Part shown: in pieces, positions 50,823 through 58,502 of the stretch
Numbering within the stretch: position 1 is the stretch's first letter
How the letters are laid out: each line of letters starts with the position of its first letter
DNA from: Amaricoccus sp047275745
GTDB taxonomy: Bacteria > Pseudomonadota > Alphaproteobacteria > Rhodobacterales > Rhodobacteraceae
Direction: 5' to 3'
Assembly: GCF_047275745.1 (NCBI RefSeq)
Contig: NZ_JBKQWU010000005.1
Span: 81,946-145,945 of the forward strand
DNA: 64,000 nucleotides
Translations under genes and position numbers: made by a program
The notes under the pieces: generated by a model
What the model saw: only the letters and a program-made list of their open reading frames with translations
What the model was told of the DNA's origin: nothing
The model's database searches: none

Positions 50823-51989
50823 TCAGCGCCCGCGCCGCGCCGCGCCAAGGCCAGGGTCCTGACCAGCGTCATGGCCCGTTTCTTGGCCAGGGTCGCGGCC
50901 CGGGTTTCGACCACGACCGAGCCCCGGACTCAGGATCGTGCCATCCTTCGACATCAGGATGGCGATCGGCCGGGTCGCAGGGAACTGGGCGAAGATGATG
51001 ACGAACATCGCGGTGATCGGCACCGACAGAAGCGCCCCCGCGATGCCCCAGAGGCCGCCCCAGGCCACGACGCTGATCAGGATGACGAGCGGGCTCAGGT
51101 TCATCGAATTGCCCATGACGAAGGGTTCTACGAAATTTCCGATCGTGAACTGGATCGCCGTCATCGCCAGCACGAAACCCGCCACGGGCCAGAACGCGCC
51201 GAGTTCCGCGATCGCGAGGAAGGACGGCAGCAGCACCCCGAGAAAGCTCCCGATATAGGGGATGTAGTTCAGCAACCCGATCAGGATCGCCCAGAAGGCG
51301 GCGAAGGGGATGCCGTAGGACCAGAGGACCGCGTAGCTCACGAGGCCGAGCACGACATTGATCAGCGTCTTCATCCCGAGATAGGCGCCGATCGAACTGT
51401 TGATCTCGCGCAGCACCTGCTGGATGCGCGCGACCCGTTCCGGCTCGCTCGACATGAGCGCGATCTTGCGCCGGAAGCTCTCCCGTTCCGACAGGATGAA
51501 GCCGGCGTAGATCACCACGGCGATCAGGGTCGCCGCGATCCAGGAGGCGGTGGCGACCGTGACGCCGACCGCCGCGCGGATGTCGATCCGGCCGAGCACG
51601 TCGCGCTGGATCGCCTCCCAGTCGGGCTCGGCCTCGAAACCGAAGGTCTCGGCGAGCGCCTGGAAGAGCGTGAGCACCCGCTCCTGGTAGCGCGGCAGGG
51701 TCTCGGCGATCTCGTTGACATTGGTCACGATCAGGAAGCCGATCCCGGCGAGGGTCAGGCCGATGACGAGCACCGCGAGCGCGTAGCGCAGGCCGACCGG
51801 CGCCCGCGCGCGCAACCCGGGCAGCCGGCCGAGCAGTTCCGCGAGGCCGACCACGACATAGGCGACGATGAGGCCCGCGACCACGGGCAGGATCACCGTG
51901 CGCCCGATCGACAGGACCCAGCCGATCATGAGGGCGAAGGCCAATCCGTAGACCAGGCGGGGGAACCAGTCCTTCACCGGCGGCTCCAT
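50823..51989 (-). CDS. AI-2E family transporter (TqsA/PerM-like)
   Basis: A 388-residue membrane protein with about eight helices. Features: LPVVAGLIVAYVVVGLAELL near the start, the conserved GLLNYIPYIGSFLGVLLP, and NFVEPFVMGNSMNLSPLVIL followed by WGGLWGIAGALLSVPITAM. Family members are annotated as autoinducer-2 exporters, but most are of unknown substrate and related proteins are Na+/H+ antiporters. The C-terminus has a Gly/Asp/Arg-rich imperfect repeat (GRNPGRDPGQETGHDAGQDP). Its last base is four bases from the hslO stop on the opposite strand. Confidence 0.88.
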   Translation of the reverse strand: MEPPVKDWFPRLVYGLAFALMIGWVLSIGRTVILPVVAGLIVAYVVVGLAELLGRLPGLRARAPVGLRYALAVLVIGLTLAGIGFLIVTNVNEIAETLPRYQERVLTLFQALAETFGFEAEPDWEAIQRDVLGRIDIRAAVGVTVATASWIAATLIAVVIYAGFILSERESFRRKIALMSSEPERVARIQQVLREINSSIGAYLGMKTLINVVLGLVSYAVLWSYGIPFAAFWAILIGLLNYIPYIGSFLGVLLPSFLAIAELGAFWPVAGFVLAMTAIQFTIGNFVEPFVMGNSMNLSPLVILISVVAWGGLWGIAGALLSVPITAMFVIIFAQFPATRPIAILMSKDGTILSPGLGRGRNPGRDPGQETGHDAGQDPGLGAARRGR

Positions 51990-52071
51990 TTCGCTGTTGC
52001 GAAGTCGGAGCTATCACGACGCGCGCGGTTGTGGAACGAGGATCTCACCGCCGCGCCCATCGGTCACGCGG

Positions 52072-52494
52072 TCATGTCTCCTCGGACGGCCGCGCGCGCG
52101 ACGCCTTGAGCGCGCCGCGATGCGTCTTGGTATCGAGCCGCCGCCGGACGGACCCGAGCGTCGGACGGGTCGGACGGCGGGGTTTCGGGCGCTCCAGCGC
52201 GGCGAGGATCAGGGCGCGCAGCTTCTCGCGCGCCTCCTCGCGGTTCAGCGCCTGCGAGCGGTGGGTCTCGGCGGTCACGATCAGCGCCCCCTCCCCCGTC
52301 CAGCGCCGCCCGGCGAGACGGCGCAGCCGCGCCTTGACCTCCGGGGTGAGATGCGGGGAGCGCGCCGCCTCGAACCGGAGCTCGACCGCCGTCGAGACCT
52401 TGTTCACGTTCTGCCCACCCGGTCCCGAGGCGCGGGTGAAGCTCTCGGCGAGCTCCCAGTCGGCGATCGCGATCCGGTCGTTGATCCTCAGCAT
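52072..52494 (-). CDS. arfB: Alternative ribosome-rescue factor ArfB
   Basis: ArfB (YaeJ) enters the empty A site of stalled ribosomes and hydrolyses the peptidyl-tRNA. The 140-residue protein has the GGQ catalytic motif in FTRASGPGGQNVNKVSTAVE, then ELRFEAARSPHLTPEVKARL and a basic Arg/Lys-rich C-terminal tail (RPKPRRPTRPTLGSVRRRLD) that binds the mRNA channel. No codon-recognition domains, as expected. MLRIND matches the family start. Upstream on the same strand lies an attenuator-like leader with a micro-ORF. Confidence 0.94.
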   Translation of the reverse strand: MLRINDRIAIADWELAESFTRASGPGGQNVNKVSTAVELRFEAARSPHLTPEVKARLRRLAGRRWTGEGALIVTAETHRSQALNREEAREKLRALILAALERPKPRRPTRPTLGSVRRRLDTKTHRGALKASRARPSEET

Positions 52495-52561
52495 CCTCGT
52501 GTTTCCGTGTTCCGTGCCCGTTTCTTCCCCGCGCCGCGTTCCGCGCATCCTGTTTCATGCG

Positions 52562-52645
52562 CCCTGTTCGGTGCTCCGCTTCCGGTACGCGCGCTCGGTT
52601 CCCGTGTTCGGTTCCCCGCGTTCGGTACCTCGCCCCGCGCGTCCG
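52562..52645. repeat. Degenerate short tandem repeat upstream of arfB
   Basis: Units of 11-15 bases resembling GTTCGGTNCCTCGC follow one another (for example two at about 52607-52634 and one near 52565), interleaved with shorter ones. This lies between the terminator-like hairpin and arfB. The region is not coding on either strand as far as I can see. Confidence 0.5.
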
Positions 52646-52685
52646 GGGGCCGAGCCTCCATCCCGCCTCGACATTCGCCCCGCGG

Positions 52686-52718
52686 CAAAGCGAAGGGGCC
52701 GCGGCGAACCGCGACCCC
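52686..52718 (-). terminator. Terminator hairpin ending the micro-ORF transcript
   Basis: On the minus strand GGGGTCGCGG-TTCG-CCGCGGCCCC forms a 10-bp stem (one G-U pair) with a UUCG tetraloop, followed by TTCGCTTT. This is a strong intrinsic terminator candidate between the micro-ORF and arfB. Confidence 0.6.
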
Positions 52719-52778
52719 CGATTTGTGCAGAACTTGGAGGCTGGCCGATCGGGCCTAACCCTCGCTGGCTCTCTTCCC

Positions 52779-52794
52779 GAGAGGACTGCCTCTC
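52779..52794 (-). promoter_or_regulatory. Switchable hairpin at the micro-ORF stop codon
   Basis: GAGAGG-CAGT-CCTCTC on the minus strand overlaps the stop codon of the micro-ORF. The CCTCTC arm has a second possible partner, GAGAG, five bases downstream. A terminating ribosome would hide the first arm and favour the second structure, as in attenuators. Confidence 0.4.
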
Positions 52795-52849
52795 AGGCGA
52801 TCACCTCGCGCGTTAAACCGGCCACAAGCTCCAAGGCCCTATCAGACAT
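52793..52849 (-). CDS. 18-residue micro-ORF with extreme Shine-Dalgarno
   Basis: Predicted peptide MSDRALELVAGLTREVIA. Its ribosome-binding site, AAAGGAGGTGATCCA (52850-52864), is the full complement of the 16S rRNA 3' end over 15 bases; GGAGG is seven bases from the ATG. A hairpin GAGAGG-N4-CCTCTC (52779-52794) overlaps the stop codon, and CCTCTC can pair instead with a downstream GAGAG. A strong terminator lies 75 bases further, then arfB. It could be a leader peptide or an independent small protein gene. It starts 115 bases after the queuosine transporter gene on the same strand. Confidence 0.6.
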   Translation of the reverse strand: MSDRALELVAGLTREVIA

Positions 52850-52964
52850 TGGATCACCTCCTTTCGCTGGTTTCGGTTGACTCTGATGGTGCCACCGTTC
52901 GCGCGAAAGGCAAGTGCTAAATTCACCTCGCGGTATTTGCCTCGCCGGGCTCGCTTCGCGGAGC

Positions 52965-53591
52965 TCACCTCGCCGCGCCGGGCTGCCAGTTCCAGAGCGC
53001 GATCCGGAAGGGTGCGAGCGCGAAGATCGCGATCGCGAACTTGACCGAGAAATCGGCGATCGCGAGGCTGACCCAGAGCGGCATCACCGGGCCATGACCC
53101 AGCAACGGCACAGGCTCGTTCGCCCAGGAGACATCGACCGAGGGCGCGATGAAGGCGAGGCTCGCCGCGAAGGCCAGCGAGAAGAAGATGACGGTATCCG
53201 CCACGCTGCCGAGCGTGCTCGAAACGAGCGGCGCGCGCCACCAGCTTCCGGCGCGGAGCCGGTTGAAGACCGTCACGTCCAGAAGCTGGCCGATCAGGAA
53301 GGCGCTGAGCGAGGCCACCGCGACGCGCAGGCTGACGAGCGGGCCGAACTGCCCCTCGATCTGCGTGCCGATCAGGCTGCAGACGAGGCCGGTGAGAAAA
53401 CCCGCGTAGACCACGCGCCGGGCCGCGGCCGGGCCGTGCAGCCGGTTCATCAGATCCGTGACCAGGAAGGCGAAGGGATAGGTGAAGGCGCCCCAGGTCA
53501 GCCACTGGCCGAAGAGGAACTGCACCAGGATGTTCGAGGCAAGCACGACGATCGCCATCGCGATCACGCCGAGCAGGAAGCTGTTCTTCAT
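52965..53591 (-). CDS. yhhQ: Queuosine precursor transporter (YhhQ/COG1738)
   Basis: Inner-membrane protein of 208 residues with about six helices that imports preQ0/preQ1 or related deazapurines for queuosine tRNA modification. Family features: WLTWGAFTYPFAFLVTDLMN near residue 30, SAFLIGQLLDVTVFNRLR, and VSSTLGSVADTVIFFSLAFA. The start MKNSFLLGV lies six bases after a preQ1-I riboswitch, which independently supports the function. No que synthesis genes are in the window, in keeping with a salvage role. Confidence 0.93.
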   Translation of the reverse strand: MKNSFLLGVIAMAIVVLASNILVQFLFGQWLTWGAFTYPFAFLVTDLMNRLHGPAAARRVVYAGFLTGLVCSLIGTQIEGQFGPLVSLRVAVASLSAFLIGQLLDVTVFNRLRAGSWWRAPLVSSTLGSVADTVIFFSLAFAASLAFIAPSVDVSWANEPVPLLGHGPVMPLWVSLAIADFSVKFAIAIFALAPFRIALWNWQPGAAR

Positions 53592-53597
53592 AACGGG

Positions 53598-53632
53598 TCC
53601 GTTTTTTAGGGAAGGTCGCGGAGACTTCCGGC
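53598..53632 (-). ncRNA. preQ1-I riboswitch
   Basis: On the minus strand GGAAG and CTTCC form stem P1 around a ten-base loop TCTCCGCGAC. The tail CTAAAAAACGGA follows, in which CGGA pairs with TCCG of the loop to give the H-type pseudoknot of preQ1 class I aptamers. The A-rich tail is typical. CGGA is also the only Shine-Dalgarno-like sequence before yhhQ, so ligand binding would block translation, as in the Thermoanaerobacter example. Confidence 0.8.
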
Positions 53633-53789
53633 CCGCGCGCTGATCCGGCGGGACCGCGCGGCCTTAGACCAATCCCGCTCCCGCCGCAAGTCGAACCTTG
53701 GCCCGGCATCCGCCCCTCGCGATCTTCCGGGGGTTCCGGCGCTGTAACCGGCACGCCCCGTCCTCCCGGCGCCCGCGTCTCGCGGGCGG

Positions 53790-53830
53790 GAACGAGAATG
53801 CCCGCCGGCGCGGCCAGCGGGCATTCGTTC
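53790..53830 (-). terminator. Terminator of the cys reduction operon
   Basis: GAATGCCCGC and GCGGGCATTC form a perfect 10-bp stem, extended by GAAC/GTTC. It lies 25 bases after the DUF934 stop. A second perfect hairpin, GCCCGCG-TCT-CGCGGGC, is at 53771-53787. Confidence 0.65.
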
Positions 53831-53854
53831 AACGTCGGACCGGGCCGTGGAGCC

Positions 53855-54274
53855 TCAGCCGAAAACCTGCGTCCGGTAGGAGGCCGCGGGCCGCGAACGC
53901 CAGAGTTCCTCGGGCTGCCGCGCCGCCACGCTTTCCGGCAATTCGATCTCGTCGAAGCCGACGCGGCGGGCGGCGCGCGCCTGGTCCACCACGATCGGGC
54001 CGAAGGCGCGGAGCGTGCCAGTATAGCCCATCGCCCTGAGGCGGCGGGCGATCGAGAAGCCGCGGCCGTCGGCCATGCCGGGGAAGGCCACGCGAATGAT
54101 CGCGATCCGCCCGAAGAACGGCGCCAGCGCCGCGGGGTCGCGGTCGTTCGGCATGTCCACGGCGAGCCCCTGCCCCGGCGTCTCCGGATCGGCGGCCAGC
54201 GCGTCATAGGCGACGAACTCCGCCCCCGCCCAGGGGTCGGGCGAGAAGCCCGTGTCGGTCACAAGAACGGTCAT
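53855..54274 (-). CDS. DUF934 family protein of the sulfate reduction operon
   Basis: A 139-residue cytosolic protein. Features: VDMPNDRDPAALAPFFGRIA, ADGRGFSIARRLRAMGYTGT, LRAFGPIVVDQARAARRVGF, FDEIELPE. DUF934 genes are a constant neighbour of cysI/cysH in alpha- and betaproteobacteria. Biochemical role unknown; association suggests help in sulfite reductase function. Last gene of the operon, 13 bases after cysH. Confidence 0.92.
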   Translation of the reverse strand: MTVLVTDTGFSPDPWAGAEFVAYDALAADPETPGQGLAVDMPNDRDPAALAPFFGRIAIIRVAFPGMADGRGFSIARRLRAMGYTGTLRAFGPIVVDQARAARRVGFDEIELPESVAARQPEELWRSRPAASYRTQVFG

Positions 54275-54287
54275 GGTGTCTCTTCTG

Positions 54288-55028
54288 TCAGGAGGCGCGC
54301 TGGATGCGGCCATCCGAGCCGAAATGGATGCCGCATTCGACCTTTTCGGTGCCCCGCCAGCGGCCCGCGCGCGGGTCCTCGCCCGGCGCGACCTTGGTCG
54401 TGCAGGGAGCGCAGCCGATCGACGGATAGCCCTGCGCCACCAGCGGATGCCGCGGCAGTTCGTTCACATCCATGTAGGTGCGCAGGTCGGACGCCGACCA
54501 GCCGGCGAGCGGATTGACCTTGAGACGCGCGCCATCGACCTCGAACACTTCGAGCTTGGCGCGGGTCGCGGCCTGATAGCGCTTCCGGCCAGAGACCAGC
54601 GCCGCGTAGGGTTCCAACGCCCGTTCGAGCGGCAGGACCTTGCGGATGTCACAGCAGCTGTCCGTGTCACGCTGGTGCAGCGTGCCATTCGGATCGACCC
54701 GCGCGAGATCCAGCGGATTGGGCCGGATGTGCTGGACATTGCGCAGTCCGAGATGCGCCGACAGCGTCTTCTGATAGTCCAGCGTCTCCTGGAACAGCAT
54801 CAGCGTGTCGACGAGCAGGACCGGCATGTCGCGGTCGACCTGAGCCGCCATGTGCAGGAGCACGGCCGCCTCCGCCCCGAAGGAGGAGACGAGCGCCACC
54901 TGCCCCGGAAACTCGTCCAGGACGACCTGAAGCACCTCGGGGCCCCAGGCGCCCTCATAGGTGGTGCGCAGCCGTTCGACCTGGTCGGCCGGCCGGATCA
55001 CGCGCAGCGTTTCGCGTTCATGCAGCAT
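54288..55028 (-). CDS. cysH: Adenylyl-sulfate reductase (CysH family, Fe-S type)
   Basis: CysH reduces activated sulfate to sulfite with thioredoxin. The 246-residue protein has the ATP-pyrophosphatase-like start VALVSSFGAEAAVLLHM and the C-terminal active Cys in VECGIHF. Two Cys pairs (DSCCDIRKV and GCAPCTTKV) hold a 4Fe-4S cluster, and this marks the enzyme as using APS rather than PAPS, which is established for this subgroup. It overlaps cysI by 11 bases. The product sulfite is the substrate of CysI. Confidence 0.95.
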   Translation of the reverse strand: MLHERETLRVIRPADQVERLRTTYEGAWGPEVLQVVLDEFPGQVALVSSFGAEAAVLLHMAAQVDRDMPVLLVDTLMLFQETLDYQKTLSAHLGLRNVQHIRPNPLDLARVDPNGTLHQRDTDSCCDIRKVLPLERALEPYAALVSGRKRYQAATRAKLEVFEVDGARLKVNPLAGWSASDLRTYMDVNELPRHPLVAQGYPSIGCAPCTTKVAPGEDPRAGRWRGTEKVECGIHFGSDGRIQRAS

Positions 55029-56679
55029 CGGAACGCTCCTCTCGCGGATAGAGCGCCGCCCGGAACGGCTCCGGACCGAGGCGCCTGTAGGCGGCCAGGA
55101 AGTCCTCCCCCGGCTCCAGCCTGTTGTCGAGATAGGCTTCGATCAGCCGCTCCACCGCCGGGACGATCTCCTCGTAGGAGAAGCCCGGACCCGCGCGCTC
55201 GCCGACCGCCGCCGTTTCCGTGCCATCGCCGCCGAGCGTCACCTGATAGCTTTCGACGCCGGCCTTATCGAGACCGAGGATGCCGATATGGCCGACATGG
55301 TGATGGCCGCAGGCGTTGATGCAGCCCGAGATCTTGATCTTCAGCGGCCCGATGTCGCGCTGCCGGTCGATGTCGGCGAAGGTCTCGGCGATCTCCTGCG
55401 CGATCGGGATCGAGCGGGCGGTCGCGAGCGCGCAATAGTCCATGCCCGGGCAGGCGATGATGTCCGAGATCAGCCCGACATTCGCCGTGGCGAGCCCGGC
55501 CTCCCTCAGCCGCGCATAGATCGCGGGCAGATGGCGACGCGGCACATGCGGCAGGATCACGTTCTGCTCGTGGCTGATCCGGATGTCGTCGTGGGCGTAT
55601 TCCTCGGCGAGATCGGCGATCAGGCGCATCTGCTCCGCCGTCGCATCGCCCGGCGTGCCGCCGATCGGCTTCAGCGAGATCGTGGCGATACCGTAATGCG
55701 GCAGCTTGTGGGCGCTGACATTGGTGTCGATCCAGGCGCGCAGCCCGGCCGAGAGGATCGGCGCCGGCGCGTCGAGCGCGGGTTCGAAGGCGGGCGGGGC
55801 GAAAGCCGCCTCGATCTCGCGCACGAGCTCGGCGGAGACCGTCGGCATGAACCGCTTGTTCTCGATGAACTGGGCCTCGACCCGCTCACGGATCACCTCG
55901 ATCGTCGTCTCGTGGACGAGGATCTTGATGCGCGCCTTGAACTTGTTGTCGCGGCGTCCGAACAGGTTGTAGACCTGCAGGATCGCTTCGAGATAGGGGA
56001 GCAGATCCTCCTTCGGCAGGAAGTCGCGGACCACCTTGGCGATCATCGGGGTGCGGCCGAGACCGCCGCCGACGCAGACCTCGTAGCCGGGCTCGCCCGC
56101 CTCGTTCCGGACCATGCGCAGGCCGATGTCATGCGACTTCGTCACCGCGCGGTCGTTCGGCGAACCGGTGATGCCGATCTTGAACTTGCGCGGCAGCCAG
56201 TTGAATTCCGGATGGTCGGTCGACCACTGCCGGATCAGCTCCGCCGTCGGGCGCGGGTCCTCGATCTCATCCGCCGCGGCGCCGGCGAAATGGTCCGCTG
56301 TCACGTTGCGAATGCAGTTGCCGCTGGTCTGGATCGCGTGCATGCCCACATCGGCGAGCGCGAGCAGGATGTCCGGCACCTCGCGCAGCTTCGGCCAGTT
56401 GTACTGGATGTTCTGCCGCGTGGTGAAATGGCCGTAGCCCTTGTCCCATTTCTCGGCGACATCGGCCAGCCGGCGCATCTTGCGGCTGTTGAGCGTCCCA
56501 TAGGGGATCGCGACCCGCAGCATATAGGCATGGAGCTGCAGATAGAGCCCGTTGCGGAGCCTGAGCGGCAGGAACTCCTCCTCGGAGAGGCTGCCGGTCA
56601 GCCGGCGTTCCACCTGCTCGCGGAATTCCTCCACGCGGGCGTTCACGAATTCACGGTCGAAATCGGTATAATCGTACAT
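55018..56679 (-). CDS. cysI: Sulfite reductase hemoprotein (nitrite/sulfite reductase family)
   Basis: Siroheme/4Fe-4S enzyme of 553 residues that makes the six-electron reduction of sulfite to sulfide. Conserved segments: YGHFTTRQNIQYNWPKL, SGNCIRNVTADHFAG, and the cluster ligands CPGMDYCALA and KISGCINACGHHHVG. Nitrite reductases share the fold, but position between cysG and cysH makes sulfite the substrate. The usual flavoprotein CysJ is absent, so electrons probably come from ferredoxin, as in other alphaproteobacteria. It lies three bases after the DUF2849 gene. Confidence 0.95.
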   Translation of the reverse strand: MYDYTDFDREFVNARVEEFREQVERRLTGSLSEEEFLPLRLRNGLYLQLHAYMLRVAIPYGTLNSRKMRRLADVAEKWDKGYGHFTTRQNIQYNWPKLREVPDILLALADVGMHAIQTSGNCIRNVTADHFAGAAADEIEDPRPTAELIRQWSTDHPEFNWLPRKFKIGITGSPNDRAVTKSHDIGLRMVRNEAGEPGYEVCVGGGLGRTPMIAKVVRDFLPKEDLLPYLEAILQVYNLFGRRDNKFKARIKILVHETTIEVIRERVEAQFIENKRFMPTVSAELVREIEAAFAPPAFEPALDAPAPILSAGLRAWIDTNVSAHKLPHYGIATISLKPIGGTPGDATAEQMRLIADLAEEYAHDDIRISHEQNVILPHVPRRHLPAIYARLREAGLATANVGLISDIIACPGMDYCALATARSIPIAQEIAETFADIDRQRDIGPLKIKISGCINACGHHHVGHIGILGLDKAGVESYQVTLGGDGTETAAVGERAGPGFSYEEIVPAVERLIEAYLDNRLEPGEDFLAAYRRLGPEPFRAALYPREERSDAA

Positions 56680-56682
56680 CGC

Positions 56683-56985
56683 TTACGCCTGGCGCTGGTG
56701 CTGGGGATAGTTCGAGGGGCCGCGGGTGCGGAAATCCTCACGGAAATGGGCGGGGGCCGCGTGGCCGTCGCCGTCGATCTGGACATCGGTCAGATAGACC
56801 CCGACCACCTGGTTCGGAAAGGCCCCGGCCCGGGCGATCAGGTCGTCCGCCGCCTCCTTGTCGCGGGCGATGGCCGCCTCGGCGATATGCCGCGACCAGC
56901 CGCCCTCGGCGGTGAAATAGACGACATCGCCTTCGAGCAGGTCGTTGCCCGTCGCCATCTGCGGTTTGAATGCCCGGGGCGCCAT
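56683..56985 (-). CDS. DUF2849 family protein
   Basis: A 100-residue protein between cysG and cysI, the usual place for DUF2849 in alphaproteobacteria. Opening AFKPQMATGNDLLEGDVVYF, then GGWSRHIAEAAIARDKEAAD. Function unknown; the constant neighbourhood points to sulfite reduction. Its start overlaps the cysG stop (TGATG). Confidence 0.92.
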   Translation of the reverse strand: MAPRAFKPQMATGNDLLEGDVVYFTAEGGWSRHIAEAAIARDKEAADDLIARAGAFPNQVVGVYLTDVQIDGDGHAAPAHFREDFRTRGPSNYPQHQRQA

Positions 56986-58364
56986 CAGAGTGCTTCCTTG
57001 AATTCGTTGAGTTCGGCGGCGGCGAGGGCCGCGCGGGGTTCGAGGCCGAGGAGGATCATCACGGGACCGGTCGGACAGGCCTCCGCCAGCGCCTCGGGCA
57101 GGTCGATGAGCGTCGTCGCGATCACCCGCTGGTCGGGTCTGCTCGCATTCTCGACGCAGGTGACGGGCGTCGCCGTGGCCGCGCCGTGCATGAGGAGCCG
57201 GCCGCGGATGAAGGCCGCGGCCTTCACGCCCATGTAGATCGCCGCCGTCGCCCCCGGCTTCGCGAGGTCGCGCCAGTCGTGATCGGCGAATCCGTTCATG
57301 TCATGCGCGGTCAGGAACCGCAGGCTGGCATTGCGGCCGCGCCGCGTCAGCGACTGGCCGATCGTCGCCGCCGCCGCGCTCGCCGAGGTGATGCCCGGAA
57401 CGATCGCGTAGCCGATGCCCGCCGCCTCCAGCGCCTCGATCTCCTCGTCGAGCCGGCCGAACAGCACCGCGTCGCCGCCCTTGAGCCGCGCGACGGTCGC
57501 GCCGGCGCCGGCCTCGCGGACGAGGAGAGCGTTGATGTCTTCCTGCTTCCAGGACGGGCCATAGGCGATCTTGCCGACCTCGATCACCCGCGCCTCGCGC
57601 CGGGCGAGCTCGAGGATCTCCGCCGGCACCAGCCGGTCATGGATCACCACATCGGCCTCGTGCAGAAGGCGACGCGCCTTCATCGTCAGGAGTTCCGGGT
57701 CGCCCGGCCCCGCTCCGATGAGATGCACGAAACCCTTCGTCGCGGCCACGCCCTCGGTCAGCATCGTTTCCAGTGTCTCGGAGACCGCTTCGGACCCGGC
57801 TGCGACGGCGCGCGGCCCCCGCTCGAAGTAGAAGCGCGTCCAGAAGGCGCGGCGGGCCCGCGAATCGAGCGCCTCGACCCTGGCGCGGAAGGACTGGCCG
57901 ATCCGGGCGAGCAGGCCGAGCGAGCTCGGCAGCAGTTCCTCGACCTCGGCCTTGATCTTGCGCGCCAGGACCGGAGCCGCGCCCTCGGTCCCGATCGCGA
58001 CGGTCACCGGGTCGCGATCGACGATCGCGGGGGTGATGAAATCGGAGGTCAGGTCATCGACGATGTTGACGAGCACGCCCGCCTCGCGGCCGAGCTTCGC
58101 TACCCGGGCATCCTCCACGGGATCGGCGTTCGCGGCGTAGACCAGGCGCGCATCACCGCCGACCTCGGCGAGCGGCGCCTCGGTGAGCGCGATCCGGCCC
58201 TCGGCGGCCCAGCGGACCACCTCCTCGGCGGGCTCCGCGCCATGGACCGCGATCCGGGCCTCGGTCCGCATCAGCAGGCGCAGTTTCGCAACCGCGGTTT
58301 CACCCGCGCCGGAAACCACGACCGACTTGCCGCGCGTATCGAGGAAAACCGGAAAGTGCCGCAT
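56985..58364 (-). CDS. cysG: Siroheme synthase CysG
   Basis: A fused enzyme that makes siroheme from uroporphyrinogen III, the cofactor of CysI. The N-terminal half (about 1-200) is the dehydrogenase/ferrochelatase: MRHFPVFLDTRGKSVVVSGA, VNIVDDLTSDFITPAIVDRD. The C-terminal half (about 215-459) is the SAM uroporphyrinogen methyltransferase: GFVHLIGAGPGDPELLTMKA, DVVIHDRLV, VARLKGGDAVLFGR, VPGITSASAAAA. Length is normal. GAGGTGG precedes the ATG. First gene of the operon, divergent from an Lrp-type regulator. Confidence 0.95.
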   Translation of the reverse strand: MRHFPVFLDTRGKSVVVSGAGETAVAKLRLLMRTEARIAVHGAEPAEEVVRWAAEGRIALTEAPLAEVGGDARLVYAANADPVEDARVAKLGREAGVLVNIVDDLTSDFITPAIVDRDPVTVAIGTEGAAPVLARKIKAEVEELLPSSLGLLARIGQSFRARVEALDSRARRAFWTRFYFERGPRAVAAGSEAVSETLETMLTEGVAATKGFVHLIGAGPGDPELLTMKARRLLHEADVVIHDRLVPAEILELARREARVIEVGKIAYGPSWKQEDINALLVREAGAGATVARLKGGDAVLFGRLDEEIEALEAAGIGYAIVPGITSASAAAATIGQSLTRRGRNASLRFLTAHDMNGFADHDWRDLAKPGATAAIYMGVKAAAFIRGRLLMHGAATATPVTCVENASRPDQRVIATTLIDLPEALAEACPTGPVMILLGLEPRAALAAAELNEFKEAL

Positions 58365-58391
58365 GGATTCCACCTCACTGCTCTGACCCCC

Positions 58392-58421
58392 AAGATAGAA
58401 CTTTTTCCCCCATTTTCTCAA
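58392..58421 (-). promoter_or_regulatory. Promoter of the cysG operon
   Basis: Minus-strand TTGAGA (58416-58421) and TATCTT (58392-58397) with an 18-base spacer, 28 bases before the cysG ATG. Direct repeats GGACATT at 58420-58426 and 58444-58450 (24 bases apart) touch the -35 box and could bind the adjacent Lrp/AsnC regulator. Confidence 0.5.
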
Positions 58422-58502
58422 TGTCCGGCTTCAAATAAGGAAGAATGTCCTGCATTATCCGGTGAGCTTGGAAAATCTCCGCGAGCTGAGGGGCAGAGGC
58501 GA

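Noticed and set aside
52847..52866. Relic of a 16S rRNA gene
   Set aside because: Identity stops outside the 16 bases; the preceding bases do not resemble the conserved 16S helix 45 sequence, so a strong Shine-Dalgarno explains it better.
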